A stretch of 64,000 nt of DNA, from NCBI RefSeq assembly GCF_002022275.1, contig NZ_MSDF01000009.1, forward strand, positions 56,189 through 120,188. The letters run 5' to 3'. Both the position numbers and the translations under genes were made by a program. The notes below the pieces were generated by a model that searched no databases, was not told where the DNA came from, and saw only the letters and a list, made by a program, of their open reading frames with translations. This document shows, one piece after another, positions 34,290 through 43,374 of the stretch (position 1 is the first letter of the stretch; the number at the start of each line of letters is the position of its first letter). This DNA is from Pseudomonas fluorescens (GTDB lineage: Bacteria > Pseudomonadota > Gammaproteobacteria > Pseudomonadales > Pseudomonadaceae).

Positions 34290-35190
34290 TACGCTTGGTC
34301 CTCAGCTCGGAGTACAGGTAAGGCACGATGATCGCGAGGATCGCGCCGAGCATCAGGATTGCACTGGCCGAGCCCATGCCCATCTGGCCACGACTGAAGG
34401 TGAACGAGTACATGAACATCGCAGGCAGGTCGGACGAGTAGCCCGGGCCGCCAGCGGTCATCGCCGCTACCAGGTCGAAGCTCTTGATGGCGATGTGCGC
34501 CAGGATCATCACTGCACTGAAGAACACCGGACGCAGGCTTGGCAGCACTACGCTCCAGTAAATGCGCGGCAGGCTGGCGCCGTCGATCTGGGCGGCACGG
34601 ATGATCGACTGATCAACACCGCGCAGGCCAGCGAGGAACATCGCCATGATAAAGCCGGAGGCTTGCCACACGGCGGCAATCACCAGGCAGTAGACCACGC
34701 GGTCCGGGTCGATCAGCCAGTCGAGACGGAAGCCTTCCCAGCCCCAGTCCCGCAGAAGTTTGTCCAGGCCCATGCCCGGGTTGAGCAGCCATTTCCACGC
34801 GGTACCGGTCACGATCATCGAGAGCGCCATCGGGTACAGGTAAATGGTGCGGATAAAGCCTTCGCGTCGGATTTTCTGGTCGAGGAAAATCGCCAGGGTC
34901 ACGCCGATCACCAAGGTGATGCCGATAAACATCCCGCCGAACACAGCCAGGTTCTTGCTCGCGACCCACCAGCGGTCGTTGTCGAACAGCCGCGCGTACT
35001 GCGCCAGGCCAGCCCATTTGTAGCTGGGCAGGAACGTGGAGGTGGTGAACGACAGCACGAACGTCCACAGGATGTAGCCGTAGAAGCCCACCAGCACGAT
35101 GAACATGCTGGGCGCCAGCACCAGTTTAGGGAGCCAGCGCTGCAGTGCGTCGAACGGCGAGGCCTTGCTGAACACAGCAACAGAACTCAT
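34282..35190 (-). CDS. Sugar ABC transporter permease (MalF type)
   Basis: A 302-residue permease. The EAA loop is QSIIRAAQIDGASLPRIYWSVVLP near 190-213. Hydrophobic spans include LAPSMFIVLVGFYGYILWTFVLSF near the start and LMLGAILAIIVPYLYS at the end. It pairs with the next permease to form the membrane channel. It starts 92 bp after the binding-protein gene, a gap filled by a strong hairpin. Confidence 0.95.
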   Translation of the reverse strand: MSSVAVFSKASPFDALQRWLPKLVLAPSMFIVLVGFYGYILWTFVLSFTTSTFLPSYKWAGLAQYARLFDNDRWWVASKNLAVFGGMFIGITLVIGVTLAIFLDQKIRREGFIRTIYLYPMALSMIVTGTAWKWLLNPGMGLDKLLRDWGWEGFRLDWLIDPDRVVYCLVIAAVWQASGFIMAMFLAGLRGVDQSIIRAAQIDGASLPRIYWSVVLPSLRPVFFSAVMILAHIAIKSFDLVAAMTAGGPGYSSDLPAMFMYSFTFSRGQMGMGSASAILMLGAILAIIVPYLYSELRTKRND

Positions 35191-35230
35191 GGGAAAATCC
35201 AGTACAGGGAAAAAGGACTACAAAAGCATG

Positions 35231-35265
35231 CCTTGTGAGGGGTCAGGGGGTTTCCCCTCACAAGG
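35231..35265 (-). promoter_or_regulatory. Intercistronic hairpin between the sugar-binding protein and permease genes
   Basis: CCTTGTGAGGGG and CCCCTCACAAGG form a perfect 12-bp stem with an 11-base loop, without a clear T-run. Such hairpins often protect the upstream binding-protein mRNA or partly terminate, giving more binding protein than permease. Confidence 0.75.
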
Positions 35266-35282
35266 ACCAGCAGTGCTAACCG

Positions 35283-36569
35283 TTACTTGGCAGACTTGAT
35301 CGCAGCGCCGAGTTTCTTGGCGGTGTCGGCTGGGTCGGCTTTCGGGTCGTTGATGAAGTTGGTCACGACATCAAAGAACGCACCTTGTACGGCCAGGGTG
35401 GTGGCCATGTTGTGCGCCATGCTTGGTTGCAGGCCGCCAGTCTTGGCGTCAGCCAGGAAGTCCTTGGCAGCGGTCTGGGCGCACGAGTCGAAACCGTACG
35501 AGTCCATTTTCTGCAGCATGTCGGTCCGAACAGGGATCGAGCCTTTGTTGATGCTGAAGACTTTCTGGAAGTTTTCACCCAGCACGATTTTGGCGATGTC
35601 CTGCTGACCGGCAGCAGTGCCTTTGTCTTTCTGCTTGAACACCGCCAGGGAGTCGATGTTGTAGGTGAAGGCTTTCTCGGTGCCCGGGAAGGCTACGCAC
35701 TCGTAATCTTTCCCGGCGACTTTCTTGGCGGCAGTCCATTCGGACTTGGCCCAGTCACCCATGATTTGCATACCGGCTTTGCCGTTGATGACTTTGCCGG
35801 CTTCGAGGTTCCAGTCCTGGCCTTTGCCGTCAACGTCCATGTAGGTCGCGACTTTCTTCAGCTCGGTGAGCGACTTGACCATTTCCGGGCCAGTCAGCGC
35901 AGCGTTGTCGAGGTCAACCAGGGCTTTCTTGTAGCCATCTGCACCCATCACCGACAGGACGACGGCTTCGAATACAGTGCTGTCCTGCCAAGGCTGGCCA
36001 CCGTGGGCGAGCGGAATGAAACCCGCGGCCTTGAGCTTGTCGCCCGCTGCGTAGAATTCTTCGAGGGTGGTAGGGTTCTTGGTGATACCGGCTTTCTTGA
36101 AGACTTCCGGGTTGATCCACAGCCAGTTGACGCGGTGGATGTTGACCGGTACGGCAACGTAGTTACCTTCGTACTTCACGGTGTCGGAGACTTTCTTGTC
36201 GAGCAGGGAATCCCACTTCTCTTCTTTGGCGACGTCCTTCAACACGTCAGTGTCGAGCAGGCCAGTCGACGCCCATTCCTGAATGTCCGGGCCTTTGATC
36301 TGGGCAACGCCTGGCGGGTTGCCAGCCACTGCACGGCTTTTCAGCACGGTCATTGCCGTGGCGCCACCGCCACCGGCTACGGCGCCGTCTTTCCAGACGA
36401 AGCCGTCTTTTTCAACTTGAGCCTTCAGTACGTCTACAGCCGCTTTTTCACCGCCTGAGGTCCACCAATGCACAACTTCAACCGTCCCTTTCGAGTCGGC
36501 GGCAAATGCACTGAGGGGAAACAACGAGGCAATGGAAATAGCAACGGCGAGGCGATTAATCGCGTTCAT
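35283..36569 (-). CDS. Sugar (glucose/mannose) ABC transporter substrate-binding protein
   Basis: A 428-residue periplasmic binding protein with signal peptide ([23 protein letters not shown]). The mature part starts [24 protein letters not shown], the usual start of glucose/mannose-binding proteins of Pseudomonas and Thermus with a Trp pair at the sugar site. It is first in the operon with two permeases, ATPase and porin. An inverted repeat at 36671 lies 101 bp upstream. Known as GltB or GtsA in other pseudomonads. Confidence 0.94.
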   Translation of the reverse strand: MNAINRLAVAISIASLFPLSAFAADSKGTVEVVHWWTSGGEKAAVDVLKAQVEKDGFVWKDGAVAGGGGATAMTVLKSRAVAGNPPGVAQIKGPDIQEWASTGLLDTDVLKDVAKEEKWDSLLDKKVSDTVKYEGNYVAVPVNIHRVNWLWINPEVFKKAGITKNPTTLEEFYAAGDKLKAAGFIPLAHGGQPWQDSTVFEAVVLSVMGADGYKKALVDLDNAALTGPEMVKSLTELKKVATYMDVDGKGQDWNLEAGKVINGKAGMQIMGDWAKSEWTAAKKVAGKDYECVAFPGTEKAFTYNIDSLAVFKQKDKGTAAGQQDIAKIVLGENFQKVFSINKGSIPVRTDMLQKMDSYGFDSCAQTAAKDFLADAKTGGLQPSMAHNMATTLAVQGAFFDVVTNFINDPKADPADTAKKLGAAIKSAK

Positions 36570-36670
36570 CTGAGTACCTTTTCTTGTTGTTATGCATGCA
36601 AGTCTAGAGCTTGCGCTGCACGGAGTTTAAACAGGGATATTTGAGCTGCAGGTAACAAAGGGACGTACAA

Positions 36671-36690
36671 ATGTCACCATTTGGTGACAT
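36671..36690. promoter_or_regulatory. Palindromic operator candidate before the sugar-binding protein gene
   Basis: ATGTCAC-CATTTG-GTGACAT, arms of 7 bp with a 6-bp centre. It overlaps the last codons of the AGE gene and lies 101 bp before the binding-protein ATG. An identical arm pair with the same spacing is at 38015, before the AGE gene. Confidence 0.6.
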
Positions 36691-37933
36691 ACAAACCCCG
36701 ACCCAGAGCGCTGGTCATGCTGGGAGCCAAGGGTAGTGCAGGCAGCACCACCGCTTGCCAGGCATGGTACAGGTCGGGTTTGCCACCCCAGATCTTCGCG
36801 CTAGGCGTGTTGTGCGGGCTGAGTTCGTGGTGCCAGCTGCCGTTGATACGGTCGATAAAGCGGGTTTCACAGAACTCCCAGAACCGTCGATACCAGGTTT
36901 CGTAATGCAGCTCGCCGGTGCGTTTGAGCAAGGCTTGGGCGGCAGCGCCGGCTTCGGCGTGGGTCCAGTGCAGGCGCTCGCGCACCACCGGCTGGTGCTT
37001 CCAGTCCAGGGTGTAGACAATGCCGGGGGCTCCGTCCACGGCCCAGGCGTACTCGCAGGCACTGGCGAACAGGCCCTTGGCGTCGGTCACCAGCCACTCC
37101 GGCGTGGCGAGCCCGGCTTGCAGGCGCGCGGCTTCCAGGTGCAGCACCAGCCGTGCCCACTCGAAACCGTGGCCGGGGGTGATGCCATAGGGGCGAAAGC
37201 CATCGGCAGGGTTGTCTTCGTTGTAGCCGAGCAAGGGTTTCCAATGGGCGTCGAAATGCTCAATGACCATGAACTGGTTGCCGGCGGCATGGCTGTGGAT
37301 AACGCGCTCGACGATACGCAGCGCGCGGTCCAGCCAGCGTGAGTCGCCGGTGACATCGGCCAGGGCGAGAAAAGCTTCGGTGGCGTGCATGTTGCTGTTG
37401 GCGCCGCGATAGGCCTCAACACCCGTCCAGTCTTGGGCAAAGGATTCGAGCATCACGCCCTCCTCCTCGCTCCAGAAGAACTGGTCGATGATATGGGTCG
37501 CGTCGTTCAGCAGGTTCTGTGCACCGGGTGCACCGGCGACCACCGCAGAGCTCGCGGCCAGGGCGACGAAGGCGTGCAGGTAGGCAGCCTTGCCCCGGTT
37601 GCCATCAAGGGCGTGCGGCGTGGCGAACCAGCCACCGTGCTCGCTATCGTGCAAAGGGCCACTGAGGGCGGCAACACCGTGTTCGACCAGCTCGGCGTAA
37701 CCGGGCAGCCCCATGGCGTGGGCCATGGCAAAGCTGTGGGTCATGCGGGCGGTGTTCATGGTTTCGGCACGGGCATCCGCGGGCAGTTGGCCTGTGTCGT
37801 TCAGGTTGCCGAAACCGTCCGGCAGCCGGGAGGCCTTGGCGAAAGACAGCAGGCGCTGGCCTTCCGCGGCAAGCCAGGCGTGATGGGCAGGTGCGTTCAG
37901 CCAGCTGCTGGCAGGCAGTGGTTGCGTGGTCAT
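36674..37933 (-). CDS. AGE-family sugar epimerase/isomerase
   Basis: A 419-residue protein of the N-acylglucosamine 2-epimerase / mannose isomerase (AGE) family, an (alpha/alpha)6 barrel. Conserved segments: ARMTHSFAMAHAMG near 63 (Arg and His of the active site), HGGWFATPH near 99, ANSNMHATEAFLAL near 180, GHGFEWARLVLHLE near 250 and HTEAG-like WTHAEAGAAAQAL near 320. In this location it probably converts mannose to fructose or a similar aldose-ketose pair after uptake by the glt system. It lies 104 bp upstream of the binding-protein gene, on the same strand, with its own upstream palindrome. Confidence 0.9.
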   Translation of the reverse strand: MTTQPLPASSWLNAPAHHAWLAAEGQRLLSFAKASRLPDGFGNLNDTGQLPADARAETMNTARMTHSFAMAHAMGLPGYAELVEHGVAALSGPLHDSEHGGWFATPHALDGNRGKAAYLHAFVALAASSAVVAGAPGAQNLLNDATHIIDQFFWSEEEGVMLESFAQDWTGVEAYRGANSNMHATEAFLALADVTGDSRWLDRALRIVERVIHSHAAGNQFMVIEHFDAHWKPLLGYNEDNPADGFRPYGITPGHGFEWARLVLHLEAARLQAGLATPEWLVTDAKGLFASACEYAWAVDGAPGIVYTLDWKHQPVVRERLHWTHAEAGAAAQALLKRTGELHYETWYRRFWEFCETRFIDRINGSWHHELSPHNTPSAKIWGGKPDLYHAWQAVVLPALPLAPSMTSALGRGLYVTKW

Positions 37934-38014
37934 GGGTGGCCCTTATTATTTTTTATGGGATGACCGGAGTCTAAACAAGGGGGCGGTGGGGGCAAGTAAC
38001 GAAGCGGAGGGGAA

Positions 38015-38034
38015 ATGTCACCGCCTTGTGACAT
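38015..38034. promoter_or_regulatory. Palindromic operator candidate before the AGE gene
   Basis: ATGTCAC-CGCCTT-GTGACAT: the same 7-6-7 palindrome as at 36671, 81 bp upstream of the AGE start. The centres differ, so the arms are what is conserved, as expected of a dimeric regulator site. Confidence 0.6.
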
Positions 38035-38043
38035 TCACTAAAA

Positions 38044-38179
38044 CGATCGTTCCCACGCTCTGCGTGGGAACGCAGCCTCGGACGCTCCGCGTCCAGCAGA
38101 CGACGCATGGCTTAAGCTCCACGCAAGGGTGACGCAGAGCGTCACGGGATGCATTCCCACGCAGAGCGTGGGAACGATC
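38044..38179. repeat. REP doublet, GATCGTTCCCACGC family
   Basis: Full inverted pair: CGATCGTTCCCACGCTCTGC at the left and GCAGAGCGTGGGAACGATC at the right, each with an inner GACGC/GCGTC palindrome. It fills the gap upstream of the AGE operator. Confidence 0.92.
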
Positions 38180-38190
38180 AGGTCCGTGTA

Positions 38191-39015
38191 CTACTGGGTC
38201 AGCGGGGTGATCTTCGCGGGCGCGTTAAGCTGCTGATTCAGGTTCTGCACCTGACTCTGCAATGTGGTGATGTTGCGCGTGGTCTGGATGCGGAACACGT
38301 CGAACTCTTTATTGGTCGGCGCATCGCTGTTGGCGGGCTGGTTGTCCTGGGCGCTTTTGAGGACGACAAGGTCCTGCTCAAGACGGGCGATCGCCGCGCT
38401 CGGGTTGCCCTGTTTTTTCAGGGCAGCGACGTCGGCGGACAACTCCTTGATATCGCCTTGCGCGGCCTTGAGGGTAGCCACCGCATCGGTCAATGCCTGC
38501 ACCTGGCCTTGCAGTTTGGCGTTCGCGTTCGACAGGTCAGTGGTGCTGGCGCTCATTTGTGCCAGCCGTTGATCAAGCTCGGTGGCTTGGCCCGCCACCC
38601 CGACCTGCTGCTTGCCCTGCTCCAGCAACTGGGTCTCAAGCTGCTTGATCTGCAGTTTCAGCGCCTCGCTGCCATTGTTCACATTGGCTTCGCTGGCCAC
38701 CACCTTGCCGGAAATATCCTGCAGGCGCCCCGCCGCTTCTTCGCTGATGCGCGCAAAGCTTTCCTGGGTCGCGACCAACTGCTGACCCATCAGGGAAATC
38801 TGCTGAAAGCTCCACCAGGCCAGGCCCGCAAAGGCGATCAGCAACGCGCCGACCAATGCCCACAGCGGGCCGGTACTGGCGCTCTTGACCTTCACCACTT
38901 TGGTGTTGCGCGAACGCACGGCGGTGGCGGGCGTCGGCTCGAAATCATCATCGTCCCCGACGTCGGCACGCAGGCCGGGAACGTTGTCGAAATCGTCTTT
39001 GTCATCGTTACGCAT
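38191..39015 (-). CDS. Inner-membrane coiled-coil protein of unknown function
   Basis: A 274-residue protein with an acidic cytoplasmic N-terminus (DDKDDFDNVPGLRADVGDDDDFEP), one membrane helix at about 50-70 (PLWALVGALLIAFAGLAWWSF) and a long periplasmic coiled coil (about 75-260) rich in Gln, Leu and Ala with heptad spacing, e.g. ALKLQIKQLETQLLEQGKQQ. Such a bitopic layout fits an envelope scaffold or spacer protein, but I cannot name a function. It is monocistronic and ends next to a REP. Confidence 0.8.
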   Translation of the reverse strand: MRNDDKDDFDNVPGLRADVGDDDDFEPTPATAVRSRNTKVVKVKSASTGPLWALVGALLIAFAGLAWWSFQQISLMGQQLVATQESFARISEEAAGRLQDISGKVVASEANVNNGSEALKLQIKQLETQLLEQGKQQVGVAGQATELDQRLAQMSASTTDLSNANAKLQGQVQALTDAVATLKAAQGDIKELSADVAALKKQGNPSAAIARLEQDLVVLKSAQDNQPANSDAPTNKEFDVFRIQTTRNITTLQSQVQNLNQQLNAPAKITPLTQ

Positions 39016-39142
39016 GAATCAATCCTGAATCAATGAGATGGCTACCTGAAACGCCGAGCGATCGGAGTATAAACCGCGTTCACGCCGCACTGATCGACCT
39101 GAAACCGTGAATTCGGTTCCCGATGTGTTGCAGCTTGTGAGC

Positions 39143-40141
39143 TTACTTCAAGCCCGGATCCTGGGCTTTCCACCAGCTGCAGAACTCGTCGAGGGCCGTC
39201 CACAGGCTGACCTTGGGCTCATAGTCGAGATAATGCCTCGCCCGGCTGATGTCGAGGGTGAAATCTTTGTTCATCACCTGCATGCCCAACCGCGACAGCG
39301 CCGGCTCTGGTCGGCCCGGCCACATCGCGCAGAATGCCTCGTTCAAGGCCGCTACGCTGTAGGACAAACCGTAAGACCGATACCGCGTGACCTGCGGCAT
39401 GTCCATCTGGCGCATCACGTAGTTCACCACATCCCACACTGGCACCGGCGTGCCGTTGCTGATGTTGTAAGCCTTGCCCAGCGCCGAACCGGTGGCCAGC
39501 AAACTGCTGAGCAACGCCTCGTTGAGGTTGTGCACACTGGTGAAATCGACCTTGTTCAGGCCGTCGCCAACAATAGCCAGACGGTTCTTGCGCTGCATTT
39601 TCAACAGGCGCGGGAAGATGCTCATATCCCCCGCGCCGGTGACAAAACGCGGGCGCAGGGCCAGCACTTCCAGGCCGAACTCCTGGGCGCCGAAGACTTT
39701 CTGTTCCGACAGGTATTTGGTCGCGGCGTAAGGATGCTTGAAGCGCTTGGGCACTTGCTCTTCGGTCAGGCCCAGGTGATCGCGCCCGTCAAAGTAGATC
39801 GACGGCGACGACAGGTGCACCAGGCGCCCGACGCGCTGCTTGAGGCAGGCTTCGACGACGTTTTCAGTCACCAGCACATTGCCTTGGTGGAAGTCCTGGT
39901 ACTTGCCCCACAGCCCGACGGAGCCGGCGCAATGCACCACGGCTTCGACGTCACGGCACAGCTCGCGCACCAGGTCGGCGTCGTTCAAATCACCCTGGAT
40001 GAACTCGGCGCCGCGCCGTATCAGGTGCTCCACACCTTCGGCGCGCCGCCCGTTGACCCGCACGTCCAGGCCCTGCTCCAGGGCAAAACGCGCGAAGCGC
40101 CCGCCAATGAAGCCGCTTGCGCCGGTGACCAGAATTTTCAT
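39143..40141 (-). CDS. NAD(P)-dependent epimerase/dehydratase (extended SDR, 3-beta-HSD type)
   Basis: A 332-residue extended short-chain dehydrogenase. The cofactor motif TGASGFIG is at 6-13, the catalytic Ser/Tyr/Lys are in HLSSPSIYF and PYAATKYLSE near 152, and substrate-domain landmarks follow (LRPRFVTGAGD, NISNGTPVPVWDVVNYV). It resembles OleD-like and 3-beta-hydroxysteroid dehydrogenases, so the substrate may be a beta-hydroxy acid or sterol-like alcohol; unknown here. It lies next to argP as in P. aeruginosa. Confidence 0.88.
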   Translation of the reverse strand: MKILVTGASGFIGGRFARFALEQGLDVRVNGRRAEGVEHLIRRGAEFIQGDLNDADLVRELCRDVEAVVHCAGSVGLWGKYQDFHQGNVLVTENVVEACLKQRVGRLVHLSSPSIYFDGRDHLGLTEEQVPKRFKHPYAATKYLSEQKVFGAQEFGLEVLALRPRFVTGAGDMSIFPRLLKMQRKNRLAIVGDGLNKVDFTSVHNLNEALLSSLLATGSALGKAYNISNGTPVPVWDVVNYVMRQMDMPQVTRYRSYGLSYSVAALNEAFCAMWPGRPEPALSRLGMQVMNKDFTLDISRARHYLDYEPKVSLWTALDEFCSWWKAQDPGLK

Positions 40142-40193
40142 TTGTTACCCCATGTTCTTTCGTTTTTCATCGCTGTTGCCTTGACGCCCGCTG

Positions 40194-41087
40194 TTACTTC
40201 AACGGCACCAACCATTGGCCACAGGCCTGGGCCAGATGGTCGGTCAACAGGCCCAACAATTGCCCGCCACTGCGCCAATGATGCCAGTACAACGGCACAT
40301 CGATGGGCTTATCTGGCAACAACTCGACCAATTCGCCCGTTTCCAGTTGGTCGCGCACTTGCAGTTCCGGCACCAGCCCCCAGCCCAAGCCGGCTTCCGT
40401 CAGGCGGATAAACCCTTCGGACGAAGGGCATAAATGGTGTTCGAAACCGCCGTCCACGCCGAGAGACGCCAGGTAACGGTGTTGCAGGAAATCGTCCGGG
40501 CCGAACACCAGCGCCGGCGTTTTCGCCAGTTGATCGGCGCGCACGCCCTCGGGGAAATGCCGGGCAATAAACGCCGGGCTGGCTAACGCCCGATAGCGCA
40601 TGGCGCCGAGCAACAGGCTGCGCGCGCCAGCCACCGGGCGTTCGCTGGCGCAGATGCACGCCGCCACTTCACCGGCGCGCATGCGTTTGAGGCCCACGGT
40701 CTGGTCTTCCACCACCAAATCCAGCAATAGATGCTGGTCGGCACAAAAACCGCTGACGGCCTCGGCCCACCAGGTGGCGAGGCTGTCAGCATTCAGGGCG
40801 ATGCGCAGGCGCTCGGGCATGCCCTCTTCGTCCAGCGCGGGCACCTGGCTTTGCAGGTCGCGCTCCAGTAACCGCACTTGCTGCACGTGATTGAGCAGGC
40901 GTCGGCCAATGTCAGTGGGCGTCGGCGGCGTGGCGCGCACCAGCACCGGCTGGCCAATGCGCGCCTCCAGCAGCTTGATGCGCTGGGAGATTGCCGATTG
41001 CGACAGCCCCAGCACCTGGGCGCCGCGTTCGAACCCGGCTTGTTCCACCACCGCCGCCAGGGCGGAAAGCAATTTATAGTCGAACAT
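40194..41087 (-). CDS. argP: ArgP (IciA)-type LysR regulator
   Basis: A 297-residue LysR regulator close to E. coli ArgP. The N-terminal helix-turn-helix contains FDYKLLSALAAVVEQAGFERGA, with the ArgP-specific SQSAISQRIKLLEARIGQPVLVR. E. coli ArgP activates the arginine exporter argO when arginine or canavanine is high and is trapped by lysine. It is divergent from the ACT-domain gene and argO, consistent with the same circuit. Confidence 0.93.
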   Translation of the reverse strand: MFDYKLLSALAAVVEQAGFERGAQVLGLSQSAISQRIKLLEARIGQPVLVRATPPTPTDIGRRLLNHVQQVRLLERDLQSQVPALDEEGMPERLRIALNADSLATWWAEAVSGFCADQHLLLDLVVEDQTVGLKRMRAGEVAACICASERPVAGARSLLLGAMRYRALASPAFIARHFPEGVRADQLAKTPALVFGPDDFLQHRYLASLGVDGGFEHHLCPSSEGFIRLTEAGLGWGLVPELQVRDQLETGELVELLPDKPIDVPLYWHHWRSGGQLLGLLTDHLAQACGQWLVPLK

Positions 41088-41184
41088 CAGTTTCTCTAAT
41101 GAGCGATCAGCAATATTGGTTTTTCTTATACAGCTTAGCCCGAGAGAATGACCAGCATGGCTTCTCTCTTTAAGGAAATTTCAC

Positions 41185-41586
41185 ATGGCTGGCGAAACCG
41201 CCCTGGCAACCCTGCTGCGCAGCATGAGCCCGCAACTGAATGACGGCGATTACGTGTTCTGCACCCTGCCCGACAATCGCATCCCTGAAGGCTGCGACGT
41301 TATCGGCAGTTTTCGCGAGCATGAAGGTCTGACGCTGATTGTCGAGCGCCAGCAAGCGGAACAGGCGGGCCTGGCCTTCGACTATGTGGCCGCCTGGATC
41401 ACCCTGACTGTGCATTCGGCGCTGGAGGCGGTAGGCCTGACCGCCGCCTTTGCCGGCGCACTGGGAGACGCCGGCATCAGTTGCAACGTGATCGCCGGTT
41501 ATTACCACGACCACCTGTTTGTGGGTCGTGCTGATGCACAGCGCGCCCTGGATGTGTTGCGGCAACTGGCAGCAAACCCGGAGTAA
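41185..41586 (+). CDS. ACT-domain protein (DUF2241 type)
   Basis: A 133-residue protein of two small ACT-like modules. The N-terminal part carries LLRSMSPQLNDGDYVFCTLPD and the C-terminal part AAFAGALGDAGISCNVIAGYYHDHLFVG, a typical amino-acid-sensing ACT motif (the G-D-A-G-I-S turn). It may sense an amino acid for export or regulation; it is 5 bp upstream of argO and under the divergent argP promoter region. Good AAGGAAA ribosome site. Confidence 0.88.
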   Translation: MAGETALATLLRSMSPQLNDGDYVFCTLPDNRIPEGCDVIGSFREHEGLTLIVERQQAEQAGLAFDYVAAWITLTVHSALEAVGLTAAFAGALGDAGISCNVIAGYYHDHLFVGRADAQRALDVLRQLAANPE

Positions 41587-41591
41587 ACCCT

Positions 41592-42191
41592 ATGTGGCAG
41601 AGCTATGTGAACGGGCTGCTGGTGGCCCTGGGCCTGATCATGGCGATCGGCACTCAGAACGCTTTTGTATTGGCGCAAAGCCTGCGTCGTGAACATCATT
41701 TGCCCGTGGCAGCATTGTGCGTGGTCTGCGATGCGCTGCTGGTAGCGGCGGGGGTATTCGGCCTGGCGACGGTGTTGGCGCAAAACCCGTTGCTGCTGGC
41801 GATTGCCCGTTGGGGCGGTGCGGCGTTTTTGTTGTGGTATGGCACGCTGGCGTTGCGCCGGGCGTTTTCCAGGCAGAGCCTGGCACACGGCGATCATCTC
41901 AAGGTGCGTTCACTGCGTGCGGTGTTGCTCAGCGCACTGGCGGTGACGTTGCTCAATCCGCACGTGTATCTGGACACGGTGCTGCTGATCGGCTCATTGG
42001 GTGCGCAACAAACCGAACCTGGCGCGTATGTCGCCGGGGCCGCCAGCGCCTCGTTTCTGTGGTTCGCGACACTGGCCCTCGGCGCGGCCTGGCTGGCACC
42101 GTGGCTCGCACGCCCGACGACCTGGCGCCTGCTCGATCTGTTGGTCGCGGTGATGATGTTCAGCGTGGCCTATCAATTGATCAGCGCCTGA
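41592..42191 (+). CDS. argO: LysE/ArgO-family amino-acid exporter
   Basis: A 199-residue inner-membrane exporter with five to six helices. The LysE-family start is VNGLLVALGLIMAIGTQNAFVLAQSLRREH (residues 6-35), and the conserved ALAVTLLNPHVYLDTVLLIGS loop follows near 115. It exports basic amino acids such as arginine when they build up. Second gene of the ACT-argO pair regulated by the divergent argP. Confidence 0.92.
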   Translation: MWQSYVNGLLVALGLIMAIGTQNAFVLAQSLRREHHLPVAALCVVCDALLVAAGVFGLATVLAQNPLLLAIARWGGAAFLLWYGTLALRRAFSRQSLAHGDHLKVRSLRAVLLSALAVTLLNPHVYLDTVLLIGSLGAQQTEPGAYVAGAASASFLWFATLALGAAWLAPWLARPTTWRLLDLLVAVMMFSVAYQLISA

Positions 42192-42262
42192 GGAATATTC
42201 CAAAACGCTCTGGAACCTCTATCCCACACAGTTGTTGCGTGGTTATGCCGCAACCCCGGTGC

Positions 42263-42268
42263 TATGAT
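42263..42268 (+). promoter_or_regulatory. Possible sodB promoter (-10 TATGAT)
   Basis: A TATGAT hexamer lies about 100 bp before sodB in a gap with no gene. A good -35 at 17 bp is not evident, so this is a weak call; a GTTGTTGC stretch stands upstream. Confidence 0.3.
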
Positions 42269-42369
42269 CCGGTCCCTGCGCCGCAAAGAGTACAAACTCC
42301 CCGGCGCTTGTTTGGCCGCCCGTGATCGGCCTTGCGCTCACCGCAACTGACCTGATTAGGAGAATCATC

Positions 42370-42966
42370 ATGGCTTTCGAATTGCCGCCGCTGCCCTACG
42401 CACACGATGCCCTGCAGCCGCATATTTCCAAGGAAACCCTGGAGTACCACCACGACAAGCACCACAACACCTACGTCGTGAACCTGAACAACCTGGTGCC
42501 AGGCACCGAGTTCGAAGGCAAAACCCTGGAAGAGATCGTTAAATCCTCTTCCGGCGGCATCTTCAACAACGCCGCTCAGGTCTGGAACCACACCTTCTAC
42601 TGGAACTGCCTGGCGCCAAACGCTGGTGGTCAACCGACCGGCGCACTGGCTGAGGCGATCAACGCAGCCTTCGGTTCGTTCGACAAGTTCAAAGAAGAAT
42701 TCACCAAGACGTCCGTCGGCACCTTCGGTTCCGGTTGGGGCTGGCTGGTGAAAAAAGCTGACGGCTCCCTGGCCCTGGCCAGCACCATCGGCGCCGGCAA
42801 CCCGCTGACCAGCGGCGACACCCCGCTGCTGACCTGCGACGTCTGGGAGCACGCTTACTACATCGACTACCGCAACGTGCGTCCAAAGTATGTGGAAGCG
42901 TTCTGGAACCTGGTCAACTGGAAGTTCGTGGCTGAGCAGTTCGAAGGCAAAACCTTCACTGCCTAA
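42370..42966 (+). CDS. sodB: Superoxide dismutase [Fe]
   Basis: A 198-residue iron superoxide dismutase. Metal ligands are in YHHDKHH (His27), WNHTFYW (His74), and [13 protein letters not shown] (Asp157, His161). The FeSOD-specific [17 protein letters not shown] motif, with its second-sphere Gln, favours iron over manganese. Start at ATG 42370 with AGGAGA upstream. It lies between argO and bifA as in P. aeruginosa and ends at a strong terminator. Confidence 0.97.
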   Translation: MAFELPPLPYAHDALQPHISKETLEYHHDKHHNTYVVNLNNLVPGTEFEGKTLEEIVKSSSGGIFNNAAQVWNHTFYWNCLAPNAGGQPTGALAEAINAAFGSFDKFKEEFTKTSVGTFGSGWGWLVKKADGSLALASTIGAGNPLTSGDTPLLTCDVWEHAYYIDYRNVRPKYVEAFWNLVNWKFVAEQFEGKTFTA

Positions 42967-42986
42967 GCGACACTTGCAGTAAAAAG

Positions 42987-43012
42987 AGCCCGGCCATGTG
43001 CCGGGCTTTTTT
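42987..43012 (+). terminator. Rho-independent terminator after sodB
   Basis: AGCCCGGC and GCCGGGCT stem with CATGT loop, then a T-run. Confidence 0.94.
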
Positions 43013-43113
43013 ATGGGTCGGGAATTATGGCCAATTCGTTGGAACTCAGTACGCGGATGCCGCCACGTAGTCAGTGTGAGGAATTCACCTCTCTTACCTG
43101 TCGGAGAAATTAC

Positions 43114-43374
43114 ATGAGTATTGGAGCACTGGCCGGTCTCGCCGGCCCAGCTATGGGGCTTGTTGGCGAAGCATTAAAAATGGGCACCGAACTGGTGAAA
43201 ATGGCCACTCAAGCGGCTCAATCGCAATCGGGCAATAAAGAAGGTGGCGGTGATAAAGACAAAATCGCTCACCAAGAGATGCACAACCAGAAACGCGTGG
43301 ATTTCGGGGGCGAAGGTGGTGGTTCGACAAACCACATCAATATCAACGCCAACGTTAACTCCAACGCTGCTTAA
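43114..43374 (+). CDS. Small Gly/Asn-rich protein of unknown function
   Basis: An 86-residue protein that I do not recognise. The N-terminal half is an amphipathic, Gly/Ala/Met-rich helix-like segment (MSIGALAGLAGPAMGLVGEA); the middle is polar and Lys-rich (KEGGGDKDK), and the end is Asn-rich (NINANVNSNAA). CGGAGAAATTAC gives a good ribosome site for ATG 43114. There is no cleavable leader. The layout resembles small secreted or surface-active proteins, but this is only a compositional hint. Confidence 0.7.
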   Translation: MSIGALAGLAGPAMGLVGEALKMGTELVKMATQAAQSQSGNKEGGGDKDKIAHQEMHNQKRVDFGGEGGGSTNHININANVNSNAA

